64,000 nucleotides of DNA from Protonemura montana (Eukaryota > Arthropoda > Insecta > Plecoptera > Nemouridae), in the NCBI GenBank assembly GCA_947568835.1, contig OX387606.1, positions 23,367,225 through 23,431,224 of the forward strand. Reading direction: 5' to 3'. The translations under genes and the position numbers were made by a program. Shown here in pieces: positions 42,301 to 49,470 of the stretch; position 1 is the first letter of the stretch; each line of letters opens with the position of its first letter. Under the pieces are notes generated by a model. It was not told the origin of the DNA and made no database searches. It saw only the letters and a program-made list of their open reading frames with translations.

Positions 42301-45300
42301 ACATGTGGTGACGGTAGCTACCACCTGATGGCGCTTTCAGGTATTCTTTTCAACAAAACACTGAGACTGAACTACGAATCAAAATATCGATAAATGTTGA
42401 GGTGAGAGGCATTAATTTTGCACAATCCACTCTCAAATGCAAGAAACCAGAGAACTAGAGCTGTTAAACAGGTTAGTTTTTTAATTATTAACCCTGATTA
42501 TTTTATTTGGATGCATTTAGGAAGCTTGAACTTGGTAATTGTTATAATTTTTGTGGTTCTTTTGTTATCGGAAAATTGTCAGGACTGCTCTAACCTCTGA
42601 AGAATGCTCAACCTCATGTTGCGAAACGTCGGGAAATTTAGTTGTTCTTTACTTAGCATTCAAAACCCAGTTGAAATAGTTTTTTTGTTAAAACTAGTGC
42701 TAAGTTCACATCAAGTTGACATGAGTTTAAAAACTATCGTTGTACAGGTTCTTTTATCGATGGTTCTAACAAAAAATACAATGACCCTTCCTAGTAGCAA
42801 CTACCATTCTCGCAGGTATGGAAGAAGTTAATAGTTCGGTGCAAAAACAGTTCAAAATTAGCGATGGGTATCTCGGACTTGTCCTGTAAACTCAATGGTT
42901 ACACATCTTATTGCCCGTTGCTAAAGTTTAGTTCCACGTCTGACGTACTCGGCAGCTGTCAGAGGTTGCCACGGATGCAAGATGCCGCGCTTTTCGTGAC
43001 GCTCTCATTAAACTACAAGATGTCGTCCCACTCGACGCTCAACGTCACCACACTAGCAATTACTTGTCACTCAAGTCAATAGTCCCCGGTCATGTGGAGC
43101 AGGGTGCCCGTTGTACTGGGTCCAGAGGGTGCCCGTTGTATCAAATTTGTTCCATTGCAATTCTGTTAATGAGTCCGTTGTGAAGTGCTGATTGAATTAT
43201 GTGTGGTGTTTAACGACGCTAAATTTAGTCAACGTGCCCTGCGGCACTGGTCTATCAACGTCGCTGAATGAGTGGGTGATGATGAGGATGATGATGAAGC
43301 TAACCTAGTCTAAAATAAAGGAGGGGAAACCCGGTGCCAGTACGTAGCCTACTCTTGTCGAAGACCACCGGCTTAACGTCCCTTCCGAAGGACGGTACAA
43401 CGCGAACAGCAGGATTCCTCCACAAATCCATGCTGTCGAGAGGTTGATAAGCAAGGCGAGTGAAGTTGCTGTGCTAACTGTCATCCCTCCAACCTCTCTC
43501 TCGAACAGAACTGGTCATGTGTATGATGGTCACTCATCCAATACCTGACTCAGCGCAGTGTTGCTTAACTTTCATCCCTCCAACCTCTCTCTCGAACAGA
43601 ACTGGTCATGTATGTGATGGTCACCCATCCAATACCTGATTCAGCGCAGTGTTGCTTAACTTTCATCCCTCCAACCTCTCTCCCGAACAGAACTGGTCAT
43701 GTGTATGATGGTCACTCATCCAATACCTGACTCAGCGCAGTGTTGCTTAACTTTCATCCCTCCAACCTCTCTCCCGAACAGAACTGGTCATGTATATGAT
43801 GGTCACTCATCCAATACCTGACTCAGCGCAGTGTTGCTAAACTTTCATCCCTCCAACCTCTCTCCCAAACAGAACTGGTCATGTATATGATGGTCACTCA
43901 TCCAATACCTGACTCAGCGAAGTGTTGCTCAACTTTCATCCCTCTAACCTCTCTCCCGAACAGAACTGGTCATGTGTATGATGGTCACTCATCCAATACC
44001 TGACTCAGCGCAGTGTTGCTTAACTTTCATCCCTCCAACCTCTCTCCCAAACAGAACTGGTCATGTGTATGATGGTCACCCATCCAATACCTGACTCAGC
44101 GCAGTGTTGCTTAACTTTCATCCCTCCAACCTCTCTCTCGAACAGAACTGGTCATGTATGTGATGGTCACCCATCCAATACCTGATTCAGCGCAGTGTAG
44201 CTTAACTTTCATCCCTCCAACCTCTCTCCCGAACAGAACTGGTCACGTGTATGATGGTCACAAGTCGAGGTCCCCGTTCACAGGGCGCCGACTTTACCCG
44301 AGCACCGTATTTCCCTGCTCTAACAAACGGCTGTGATATAAATCTCACACCTCTATTTCCTATCGACATCAATCGCAGAAAGCGATTCCTTATCTCTCGG
44401 CTCATCTACAGTATCTGGGACGGGCGCCGGCCGCCAAATATCGCTAACAGGGGTGGGTGCGTCGGAGGTTGGCTAAGGGGGGAGGGGGGGGGGGGGGGGG
44501 GGGGTGCCGGTACAAATCCATTTGTAACACTCCTCGGTTCGCTCCCAGGCGACGGTGGCGCTGCGGGGACGCGGCGGCGGGCAGCAGGAAGCGGCCAGTC
44601 CCAGAGAAGTTGCGAGACGAATAAAATATGCAAAAGGAAAATAGAAAATCTCTGGGATCTACAGTCGGGACTTAATAAAGAAAGTGCTCTGTCTTGGCGG
44701 TCTTAAAATGTCGCCGGGCCGGATTACTGGTCTGCACCGGTTCAACAAGGCTCTGGTGGCAACAGTGTAATCGATATTGCAAGGGAGATTTTTTTTTATG
44801 GTCCTACCAAGTTGCTATAAACTTTGAGAAGCAATCAAGGAGGCTCTGTGCACGGCCTCCTGCTCATTTCTGGCGCGAAATTATAAATTAATGAAATCGG
44901 GAAGTCGCTGTTTTACGCGCAAAACGCTAACATTTTTATGGCGGCGTTTGCGATTTGATTTTTTCCATGACATTTAACTCCTCGTGTCTCCACGTCGCCG
45001 TGCGATCGGCCAGTGGGTCGCGTCGCGTCGCGTCGCGTTTCTTTTCCGGTCCCGAGTCCAGACGAGAGACGCGCCGAACCGGCGTGGAACTGCTCGGAAC
45101 TGCTCGGAACTGCAGAACTTGTTTATTATTCGTCGCCATGGCATCGTCGAATTTAAACGTCAACTTTACTGAAATGATTATGCAGGAAAGTTTCGAGTTA
45201 AACCGCGGCAGAGCGCGCAAAAAAGACGACCGCGCGACGCACGCGCAGTCTGGCAATATTGTCCCTCGAAGCAATCACATTCACGACGACTCCTGATAAA

Positions 45301-48300
45301 ATACCATTAGCAGTTAAACTCAGGAGAGCGGCGACAAAAAGTAGTTAATTGCAACACACAAAGCACTCCGGCAACAATGACGTAGCCCGTTATTAATTAA
45401 TTAATTACAACTAATAATTAAACAGAAGATGATAGATAATTAATCTTATTTCTAGGCTCAAGGATATAATAAGCAGAAGAGAGTGTAGCAAAAACCGCCC
45501 CTAGGATCGTCCGATAATGCCAGCCCGGTGCAGAATAGAAACGGAAAAGTTCACCGGTGACATTTTAAGACGAAAGTTTCGCTGCCACCCACCAGGGGCG
45601 GGGGAGAGGAACATAATTTTTTGTCAATGAACTGAATTGTAAGGTTTCTTGTGTCGCCCTCCCTCCGTCAAAGAGGTAACGCGTTGNNNNNNNNNNNNNN
45701 NNNNNNNNNNNNNNNNNNNNNNNNNNNNNNNNNNNNNNNNNNNNNNNNNNNNNNNNNNNNNNNNNNNNNNNNNNNNNNNNNNNNNNNNNNNNNNNNNNNN
45801 NNNNNNNNNNNNNNNNNNNNNNNNNNNNNNNNNNNNNNNNNNNNNNNNNNNNNNNNNNNNNNNNNNNNNNNNNNNNNNNNNNNNNNAATGATTGTGAATT
45901 GGTATTGGCAAATAACTCTCGTAGACCCCCACACTCGAGTCGGCGCCGTGATCAAGTCCGGAGCGTCGCTTGAATGCACGTCTTAAACGATGCATTATTC
46001 GTTCGTTGGCTGCTTTCTCAATGCAGCCAATGCAATGCCGAGGAGAAAAAAAAACTAATGTTTATTATCAACTTTACGGGTTATATTTAACGAGTGAAAC
46101 TTTTTGCATTGTGCGAAAAGCGATTGGCTGTGCGAGCGCCGTTCCGGGCATTAGCCGGTGCAACTCGAAAGAGAAAAGCCGCGCTGAGTTACGCTGAGTT
46201 ACGCTGATCGAAATTTCAATGGCGTTTTTTTGTTTAAATCCACAAACGGAAATCATTGAAAAACATTTTTAAAATACTGAACGTGACGTGCCTTACAATA
46301 TTATATAGAAACAGCTCTTTTTTTTTTTATAGTTATTATTTTTTAATCGCTGGCCGATTGTAATTTACTTCGGTAACGAAAATAAAAAGAGCGTCAGCTT
46401 TTCATGCAGCTCATCTAGAATTGTGTAATTTGTGTAACTTCGTAAGTAAATCACACAGAGCACGGTTCACGCACGCAACGTGCTGCGCTGTACACGGCAA
46501 GATTCGAATCTACTCTATGATTTATAATTATATTTTAATAACTTTCGCAATAATGAGCACGAATTGTAAGGTCTGTGCGGTGGTGAGCTATGCTATTCAA
46601 GGCTCGCCCACGTGTGCTTATAACCTTTGCCAGAGCGTTTCAACATCTCCCAAGTGGCACCTGCATGCAATCATGGAAAACGTCAAGCTAGAAGCATGGC
46701 GTTAAGACCGATGTCTTTGAAAATAATAGGTCATTTCTCGCAACACATGCTTTCAATTAAATCTAATGGAAATTATATTTTAATCGACGCTTAAAATTAA
46801 ATCGTTTGCCAAGACATGTTGTTGATATCTTTCATTATTTAATCGCATGTAAAAACTAAATTAAAGATAAAAACGGAACTTGAATGGGACATATATTTGT
46901 GTCTTGACCCAGTTTATTATTTATGGCAAGACAGCCTCCCGCGTGTAGTGAATAAAGTTGGTAACTTCATTCATAACTGTCAGTTGGGCTACGACGGCCT
47001 CGTCGCGGAGCCGGGAAGACGGGATCGAGTTCATCGCCGCAGTCCTGGCAACTCCAGAACAGGTGGTCCTGATGGGTCAAACAGGACTCGTGGCACAGTC
47101 GAATGCACGGGTACTGGGATAGCCGCAGCATCCACCGGCCGAGTCGAACTTTTCTCTGTATACTTCTATGTGTATTGTAGCATATCAACTGTGCAATAGC
47201 AGCATGAACGGGCAGACAGACGAGTTGAAAGGATTGGTACGGGCTACTCGGGCACAGAGCGAAAAAAAGAGGATAATTTTAATAAAAATGAACAGGATAC
47301 ATAGAGCATGTAGCTACGTAGATAAGCAGGGCGGTGAGGAGAATAGGGAAGAGACCATTCTTTCCTCAATATTATATTCTTTTGTGTAAGTGGACGAAAT
47401 GGAATAAAACAAACTGGATAGGAAAAGCAAGATTGAATTTCGTTCGTTCACAAATAAAAAAAAAAATCGCGAGACGGTAACAAACGAATAGATCTGGAAA
47501 TTTTTTGTTCGTCGCGAAAACACACTCAAATGGGATTTCGATCGCCCGTTTGGCATACACCTTTGCCGGGCACCTTTGAGCGACGACGGCTTTGGTGGAG
47601 GCGCCGGATCACCGCAGCGGTTCGGGGAGGGTGGGCGTTTTTGCGACGTGCGCGGCACGGCAAAGGGCGAGTGCATTATCTCCCCTCGCCGGTGACGGGG
47701 GCGGTGGGGGCGGCGGGGGAGGAAATCCTTCCCCGGGGGGGGGGGGGGGGGGGGGGGCCACGACCACACATGCCACACTAACTTACGGGATTTCCTAGCA
47801 CTTGACCTTATCCAGAAAGATTACACTTTCATCCCTTATAAACACTTTGATAATTTACACAGAGAGCGGATAAATAAAGTGGCCGATGTGAGTGCCGCAC
47901 TTCCATGGCACTGACTGTCAAAGCCCAGTTTTCTTATCCTGATGGTCGATTGAACCATTTTCCGACGCTGAAATGTTGTTCTTTTTCAGGTCGCTTTTCA
48001 GAGCCTCGAGAAAAGTGGTGACAAAAGCAAATAAACACAGGCGAGACGGATGGAAATCATAATCCGTGACGTGGGATATTCTTAGAAATGTAGGCATAAA
48101 TTATTTGTGTCTCAGAGATTTTGTCGGCTTGCCAATAAGACGTCGAAATGTGTTCCGTCCGACGACATTTCCACGGAAAATCTCGCGGTGCGCAATCCGT
48201 TTGCTAAGTTACGCGGCCGCCAGTTCAACATGTTTATTCGCAGGATGATACAGCTAATAATAAAGCCATTAAGAAAATTGTTCTTGGCAAAGAAAGTGAA

Positions 48301-49056
48301 AAGTATAAGAGGGAAGCGTCAAGACGCATTCGTGCGTAAGATTGTCCCCGTGCCCGTTCTCCTCGTGTCGGAGAGTAGTACCTTTATCTGTGGCATGACA
48401 AATTAGCATTCCGCATGAAACCCGCGCTCGGAAGAAATCTCCTCGAATATTCGAGCTAAATTCCGACTGAAAACGAGGCGTTACATCGCAGCAAACTTTT
48501 CAGTTTAATACCATACCTTCCGTTTTGCCCCGCGAGTAATTGAATTAGGTGCACGGTGTTCGAGAGGTGGACATGAGAGGCGTTTAGCGCTCTCCAAACG
48601 TTGTCGAGATGTGGGTGAAGATTGAAAGAATGTTCCACTCGAGTCATACACGGTGATAGCTCACTGGAAACACTTGCACGCGGGCAGAATGGCAAGGCCA
48701 GACGCAATGAAACACCTGGCATAACCAACTGACAGGGTACCGCGCACTTAATTATGCTCGCCATAAGGCTAATTACTTTAGGTAGTTCACATTAATTAAA
48801 GCACCAGCCCAGTAAAGCATTCGCGGCGAAGAGCGCAGTGCAGTGTTCCGACGTGAAAAACTTTTTCAAAGTCAGGGAATTATTTATGGCTGTGGAGTGC
48901 GTTGATTCACCGCCAAGGCTTTGATTTCATGAATTCTGTGTAAAATTAGGGAAACATAAAAGTGTACGTTGTTAACTGGCATTGCGTCTTACCTTGGAAT
49001 AAGCAGAGCAGCGCCAAGAATTTGAAGCCCGGTGTCATGTTGCCGTAGAAATGCAT
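1121..49056 (-). CDS. Lachesin/DIP-family three-Ig-domain cell-surface protein, whole gene (8 coding exons)
   Basis: Joined exons are 49056-48993, 26727-26582, 16830-16623, 11728-11558, 9538-9410, 7943-7805, 6079-5931 and 1287-1121. Exon ends have phases 1,0,1,1,1,2,1 and every join is in frame, giving 390 residues. The layout is a signal peptide (hydrophobic residues 11-20), Ig1 (about 41-139, Cys61-Cys122, Trp73), Ig2 (about 142-240, Cys165-Cys220, Trp177), Ig3 (about 242-336, Cys263-Cys319, Trp275) and a hydrophobic tail. Hallmarks of the insect lachesin/DIP (IgLON-like) family include [45 protein letters not shown] and [13 protein letters not shown]. Family members are membrane-linked neuronal adhesion proteins; DIPs bind Dpr partners during synaptic matching. 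N-glycosylation sequons lie at N48, N125 and N160. Whether this is the lachesin or a DIP orthologue cannot be settled here, although the [14 protein letters not shown] block favours lachesin-like members. The coding frame is intact. Confidence 0.93.
1401..1781 (+). repeat. Dispersed repeat, copy 1, with internal inverted segments
   Basis: Bases 1561-1781 match 42470-42690 in the same orientation (shared words include GGAAGCTTGAACTTGGTAAT, GGAAAATTGTCAGGACTGCT and GGGAAATTTAGTTGTTCTT). Bases 1401-1478 are the inverted counterpart of the right end (CTAGTTTTAACAAAAACTAT against its reverse near 42680), giving roughly 80-bp inverted termini. A second partial left terminus lies at 1507-1560. The layout suggests a non-autonomous mobile element. 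No coding frame is visible. Confidence 0.7.
2263..2533 (+). mobile_element. Short retroposon with tRNA-like hairpin, copy 1 (11-bp target duplication)
   Basis: The element is flanked by direct repeats ATACCAGGGTT (2252-2262 and 2534-2544). It starts GGATGAAATCTTAT, carries GCAAACGCTTGCAATGCG, then two inverted arms (about 2325-2380 and 2463-2520) each containing a B-box-like sequence (GGTTCGAATCC on minus, GAGTTCGAGTCC on plus) and GTCTCAAAAATTGATGC. It ends with the AAT-rich tail TTGTTAATAATAAA. Variable-length target duplication, simple tail and tRNA-like boxes are SINE features; the inverted arrangement is unusual. Confidence 0.7.
3338..3370 (+). repeat. G33 homopolymer run
   Basis: Thirty-three consecutive G. 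Such runs recur through the window, are hard to sequence and may have inaccurate length. Confidence 0.9.
3966..4322. mobile_element. Small foldback element with 53-bp satellite units in its arms
   Basis: The left arm (about 3970-4024) reads CCATTGGGTTTATAGGTTGA then CTCGGCGCTAACGCTAAACT. The right arm (about 4262-4318) is its inverse: CAGAGCTGGCACTCTTGACT then TTTAAAACCAATGGCA. Both are single diverged copies of the 53-bp unit that is tandemly amplified at 6375-7373. The centre contains CGCCATCGGGTGGCGCCCACC. No coding sequence is present. Confidence 0.6.
5549..5830 (-). mobile_element. Hairpin retroposon, copy 2 (degenerate)
   Basis: This copy is in reverse orientation relative to 2263-2533. 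It keeps recognisable arms (AACACTTGTATCCTCTCTAA, then GAACCCCGATCTCCACC; right arm TTTTGAGAGGTTAATAGTGT) and the conserved head region reading AGTAAAATACTTAAAGCATT then GCAAG. It is more diverged than the other two copies, and no clean target duplication is seen. Confidence 0.5.
5931..6079 (-). CDS. Coding exon 7: second part of Ig3
   Basis: The exon is 149 nt from acceptor AATTGTTCCAG and encodes residues 286-335 plus one base. It contains [20 protein letters not shown], then [20 protein letters not shown] (Cys319, partner of Cys263) and RADGTIRLY. The donor TACG|GTACAA is weaker than the GTAAG-type donors elsewhere in the gene. It still falls at the family-typical position after the last Ig strand and joins exon 8 in frame. 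Confidence 0.93.
6375..7373 (+). repeat. 53-bp tandem satellite array, about 19 copies
   Basis: The unit starts GGTTTAGTCAGAGTCACAGC, continues GCTTATGTTAAACGTCCTGC and ends CATTGGGTTTACA. Successive starts at 6375, 6428 and 6481 are exactly 53 bp apart, with one 1-bp deletion near 7160. Copies are mostly over 90% alike, so the array is fairly young. It lies in intron 6. Confidence 0.97.
7805..7943 (-). CDS. Coding exon 6: first part of Ig3
   Basis: The exon is 139 nt between acceptor CTACGTTTCAG and donor GACGG|GTAAGC (phase 2), encoding residues 240-285. It reads [20 protein letters not shown], then QLECSVEA (Cys263) and [16 protein letters not shown] (Trp275). The phase-2 donor differs from the other phase-1 junctions but matches exon 7 exactly. 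Confidence 0.96.
8648..8664 (+). repeat. C17 homopolymer run
   Basis: Seventeen C, 50 bp to the right of a G12 run (8585-8596), so the pair could form a G/C hairpin. Confidence 0.9.
8750..8862 (-). repeat. 3'-tail fragment of the 5S-derived SINE-like family
   Basis: Words GTTTGACGACGCACTG, GGCATTGGACTAATGGCGTC and AATGAGTGGATGGTGATGAA match the tail of the 43185-44266 element (TAACGACGCTAAATT, CGGCACTGGTCTATCAACGT, AATGAGTGGGTGATGATGAG) in the same orientation. No 5S-like head is present. Confidence 0.5.
9410..9538 (-). CDS. Coding exon 5: second part of Ig2
   Basis: The exon is 129 nt between acceptor CTTGCTTGCAG and donor AATT|GTGAGT (phase 1). It encodes residues 197-239: [20 protein letters not shown], then [20 protein letters not shown]. 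Cys220 closes the Ig2 disulfide with Cys165. This is one of the most conserved blocks of the family. Confidence 0.97.
10135..10153 (+). repeat. C19 homopolymer run
   Basis: Nineteen consecutive C in intron 4. Confidence 0.9.
10990..11470 (+). mobile_element. 5S rRNA-derived SINE-like element, diverged
   Basis: GTTGGTTCTCGTAAGATCTACGAAGTTGAG spans about 11027-11056 (head GTTCTCGTAAGATCTACGAA). It is followed by GGTCTGGTATTGGATGGGTG then AC, reproducing 5S rRNA from the GGTTCTCGT region through the A box to the C box. A second weaker unit (GCTGGGTCAGGATTTGGACG) lies near 11147. The body at 11325-11420 (GTCTGCATGGATTCGTAGAG, CCTTCGGAAGGGACGTTGA) matches the body of the 16933 and 43185 elements. 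Confidence 0.7.
11558..11728 (-). CDS. Coding exon 4: first part of Ig2
   Basis: The exon is 171 nt between acceptor TAACTCTGCAG and donor CCAAAG|GTAAGAAC (phase 1), encoding residues 140-196. It starts with the family signature VPPDIS, then [20 protein letters not shown] (Ig2 Cys165) and [11 protein letters not shown] (Trp177), and ends at REVTK. It carries an NAT sequon at residue 160. Confidence 0.97.
15051..15710 (+). repeat. 47-bp tandem array, about 14 copies
   Basis: The unit begins CGTTGAGTGTGCAGGTTCTA, continues GGTAGAGACAGAACGTTGAT and ends GTTAAAC. Spacing is 47 bp (for example 15061 to 15108). The segment CAGAACGTTAATGTTAAACC resembles CAGCGCTAATGTTAAACGTC of the 53-bp unit, suggesting common ancestry. 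Confidence 0.96.
15051..16091. mobile_element. Foldback element with a 47-bp tandem array extending one arm
   Basis: Bases 15664-15840 and 15907-16090 are an inverted repeat of about 180 bp, close to 85-90% identical by eye. Shared words include CCGACAAAAATGCAGAGTAC, CGGAACA and GTAGGTTACTCG. The arms are separated by about 65 bp. The outer end of the left arm is amplified as about 14 copies of a 47-bp unit (15051-15710); the right arm has one copy (about 16048-16091). No transposase is present. Confidence 0.85.
16623..16830 (-). CDS. Coding exon 3: second half of Ig1
   Basis: The exon is 208 nt from acceptor TTATTTTCAG to donor CACG|GTAAGT (phase 1) and encodes residues 71-139. It contains [20 protein letters not shown], the RISVSHD strand, WQLHI and the family-diagnostic [11 protein letters not shown], which supplies Ig1 Cys122. 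Two further cysteines, Cys119 in GCYMC and Cys134 in VGCVDV, are not part of the usual Ig pair. The exon ends at the Ig1-Ig2 junction (VDVH|VPPDI) in the conserved phase. Confidence 0.96.
16933..17440 (+). mobile_element. 5S rRNA-derived SINE-like element, two 5S-like units
   Basis: The head GTTGGAAACACCGGTTCTCC, then ATCACCGAAGTTAAGCAACA and GTATTGGATGGATGACCATC, closely follows 5S rRNA and its internal pol III promoter. A second unit (AAGTTAAGCAACACTGCGCT) starts about 17068. The body (CTTATCAACCTCTCGACAGC, CTTTCGGAAAGGACGTTGAA) and a tail with ATCACTCATTCACCGACGCC complete the order head-body-tail seen in reverse at 43185-44266. This corresponds to the known SINE3 type of 5S-derived SINE; no target duplication was found. 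Confidence 0.75.
18036..18456 (-). repeat. 53-bp satellite array, inverted, about 8 copies
   Basis: The units are the reverse complement of the 6375-7373 repeat (TGTAAACCCAATGGCAGGAC, then GTTTAGCATTAGTGCTG and ACTCTGACTAAACC). They are more diverged than the other array. The flank 17965-18036, read on minus, matches the sequence following the single units at 42233 and 62985 (GCTAAGTTAACGAGCCGGCA, GATGGCGCTTGCAG), so array and flank belong to one element type. Confidence 0.93.
24064..24370 (+). repeat. Cluster of three copies of a short AACGCAGCCCGCAGAGCA motif
   Basis: Copies lie at 24064-24096, 24171-24217 and 24321-24370. They share CCTGAACGCAGCCCGCAGAG, and two are followed by GGCACCTCCACC. 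Further copies lie at 39498-39524, 50257-50281 and 50405-50450. The nature of the repeat is unknown. Confidence 0.6.
26582..26727 (-). CDS. Coding exon 2: linker and first half of Ig1
   Basis: The exon is 146 nt between acceptor TTTGTGTGCTAG and donor AAG|GTAGGC (phase 0). It encodes residues 23-70: a [17 protein letters not shown] linker, then [20 protein letters not shown] and the first Ig1 cysteine in LSCSV (Cys61). It ends at LEHYK, exactly where lachesin/DIP genes split Ig1 before the core tryptophan. The exon is markedly GC-rich (alanine and GCG codons) compared with the surrounding intron. The NVT sequon is at residue 48. Confidence 0.93.
27895..27942 (+). repeat. Perfect 24-bp tandem duplication
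   Basis: Two adjacent identical copies of a unit starting GAGGCCCGGGGACCAGCGG and ending ATATC. It is GC-rich in an AT-rich setting and lies about 1.2 kb upstream (in transcript sense) of exon 2. Confidence 0.9.
33791..33970 (+). repeat. Perfect 9-bp minisatellite (GTCAGTATT)x20
   Basis: Twenty uninterrupted copies of GTCAGTATT, 180 bp, with no sequence variation. Because the period is a multiple of three, open frames run through it (Val-Ser-Ile repeats), but these are artefacts. An AT-rich (TAA/TTA) stretch lies immediately left (33733-33770). Confidence 0.98.
34061..34611. mobile_element. Non-autonomous hAT-type transposon, 551 bp, 8-bp target duplication
   Basis: The termini are CAGTGGTGTAGTC and its perfect inverse GACTACACCACTG. 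They are flanked by a perfect 8-bp duplication CTTAATGT (34053-34060 and 34612-34619). Terminal CAGNGGTG and an 8-bp duplication are hallmarks of hAT elements. The interior has no transposase frame and repeats a TTTTGGGTATACGC word several times near the right end, with tandem GCGTATACC. It lies in intron 1. Confidence 0.92.
37890..37954 (+). repeat. (GT)n-rich microsatellite
   Basis: Imperfect GTGTGCGTGTGTGTGCGTGC-type sequence ending in an uninterrupted GT run, in intron 1. Confidence 0.9.
40326..40346 (+). repeat. C21 homopolymer run
   Basis: Twenty-one consecutive C in intron 1. Confidence 0.9.
42233..42410 (+). repeat. Single 53-bp-type unit with foldback flank
   Basis: ATTGAGTTACAGGCTCCGTC and AGTCCCAGCGCTTATATTGA form one diverged satellite unit. 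They are followed by CTGCTGAGCAAACGAGGCCG, GGTGACGGTAGCTACCACC, TGATGGCGCTTTCAGG and AATATCGATAAATGTTGAGG. The same order recurs at 62990-63160. Confidence 0.7.
42470..42740 (+). repeat. Dispersed repeat, copy 2, with hammerhead-like core
   Basis: This is the second copy of the 1401-1781 repeat and keeps the right terminus through ACATCAAGTTGACATGAGTT. Its centre (42576-42640) reads TTGTCAGGACTG, CTGAAGA, a short stem-loop and GAAACGTC, the order of conserved parts of a hammerhead ribozyme. Copy 1 has diverged in the CTGANGA box. Confidence 0.65.
43185..44266 (-). mobile_element. 5S-derived SINE-like element with amplified 5S-like head
   Basis: Read on minus, about 8.5 tandem 5S-like units (44266-43481) are followed by a body (43480-43335: CTCGACAGCATGGATTTGTG, CCTTCGGAAGGGACGTTAAG) and a tail (43320-43190) with TCATCATCCTCATCATCACC. 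The order is the same as in 16933-17440. The 5' end is cut within a unit at about 44266. Confidence 0.75.
43481..44266 (-). repeat. 91-bp tandem array derived from 5S rRNA promoter region, about 8.5 copies
   Basis: On plus each unit starts TCATCCCTCCAACCTCTCTC, contains GAACAGAACTGGTCATGTGT and ATCCAATACCTGACTCAGCG, and ends CAGTGTTGCTTAACTT. Starts at 43481, 43572 and 43663 are 91 bp apart. On minus each unit holds a 5S A-box-like AAGTTAAGCAACACTG and C-box-like TATTGGATGAGTGACC. Confidence 0.95.
44484..44504 (+). repeat. G21 homopolymer run
   Basis: Twenty-one consecutive G, 220 bp from the 5S-derived array. Confidence 0.9.
45687..45886. other. Assembly gap (200 N)
   Basis: Exactly 200 unknown bases, probably a placeholder of fixed or estimated length inside intron 1. 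Frames crossing it are meaningless. Confidence 0.99.
47735..47757 (+). repeat. G23 homopolymer run
   Basis: Twenty-three G inside a wider G-rich block (47690-47760), in intron 1. Confidence 0.9.
48993..49056 (-). CDS. Coding exon 1: start codon and signal peptide
   Basis: ATG at 49056-49054 opens 21 codons plus one base. They read [20 protein letters not shown] followed by Q, a short polar head then a hydrophobic core typical of a secretory signal. The exon ends CCAAG|GTAAG, a strong donor in phase 1, and the leftover G joins GC of exon 2 to make Gly22. A second in-frame Met (residue 7, 49038) could also start translation; the first has the A-rich context GAAAATG. Signal cleavage probably falls within the Ala/Ser/Gly-rich stretch encoded by exon 2, for example after Ala38. 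The exon is too short for a naive ORF search and was found by looking for a signal peptide upstream of Ig1 with the right phase. Confidence 0.85.
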
Positions 49057-49097
49057 TTTCGAAATACAACTCGAGTACGCAGTGATTCGAATTAATT

Positions 49098-49109
49098 TTA
49101 CATAATTTA
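49098..49109 (-). promoter_or_regulatory. Possible 5'-UTR splice acceptor with AUGUAA start-stop element
   Basis: On the minus strand a ten-T tract followed by AATCAG (ending at 49110) looks like an acceptor, so the exon with the start codon may begin at 49109 and be preceded by an untranslated exon upstream. Just inside it, ATGTAA (49103-49098) is an AUG immediately followed by a stop, 41 nt before the main ATG. Such minimal start-stop elements are known to modulate initiation elsewhere; a role here is inference. Confidence 0.3.
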
Positions 49110-49169
49110 CTGATTAAAAAAAAAATGCGTTGACACAAATATTAGGTGAAGCGTGAATCAACTGGAACT

Positions 49170-49470
49170 AGTCAATCCTACATAATGCTATTAGCTCGAC
49201 GAACCGAGCCGGCGAAACGCCTACGTGATGTCGAGAACACGCGCGATCGAGGACGCCGACGGGAGAGAGCGACGCCGAACGACGCTCTAGCGGGGACGGA
49301 CGCCGGTGAACTGTTGCTGACGTCGTCACACTGTCTGGCAGCGTCGCGACGTCGACGACGCCGACGCGAGGCGCGCGCCGAGGCGGTCCGGGCGCCGAAT
49401 TCTGCCAACGGCCACGTGAATTTTGGTCGCCTGGGTTTTGTTAGCCGTCCCGTCGCCTGTAAGTATGTTT
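49170..49470. promoter_or_regulatory. CpG-rich block just upstream of the gene's first coding exon
   Basis: This is a dense run of CGACG, GCGCG and CCGACG words between AT-rich flanks, about 0.1-0.4 kb upstream of the start codon. It is a plausible promoter or first-exon region for the minus-strand gene. No TATA box or initiator can be assigned with confidence. Confidence 0.3.

Larger units (their letters stand above)
26728..48992 (-). other. Intron 1 (22.3 kb) of the lachesin/DIP gene
   Basis: The intron runs from GTAAG to CTAG and separates the signal-peptide exon from Ig1, a typical place for a long regulatory intron. It holds a hAT-type element (34061-34611), a 9-bp minisatellite (33791-33970), a 5S-derived element (43185-44266), further dispersed repeats (about 42.2-42.8 kb), the assembly gap and several G/C runs. 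Open frames of 100-220 codons inside it lack splice context, domains or recognisable motifs; no nested gene is supported. Confidence 0.85.

Noticed and set aside
45624..45995. Frames crossing the N block
   Set aside because: They consist mostly of unknown residues.
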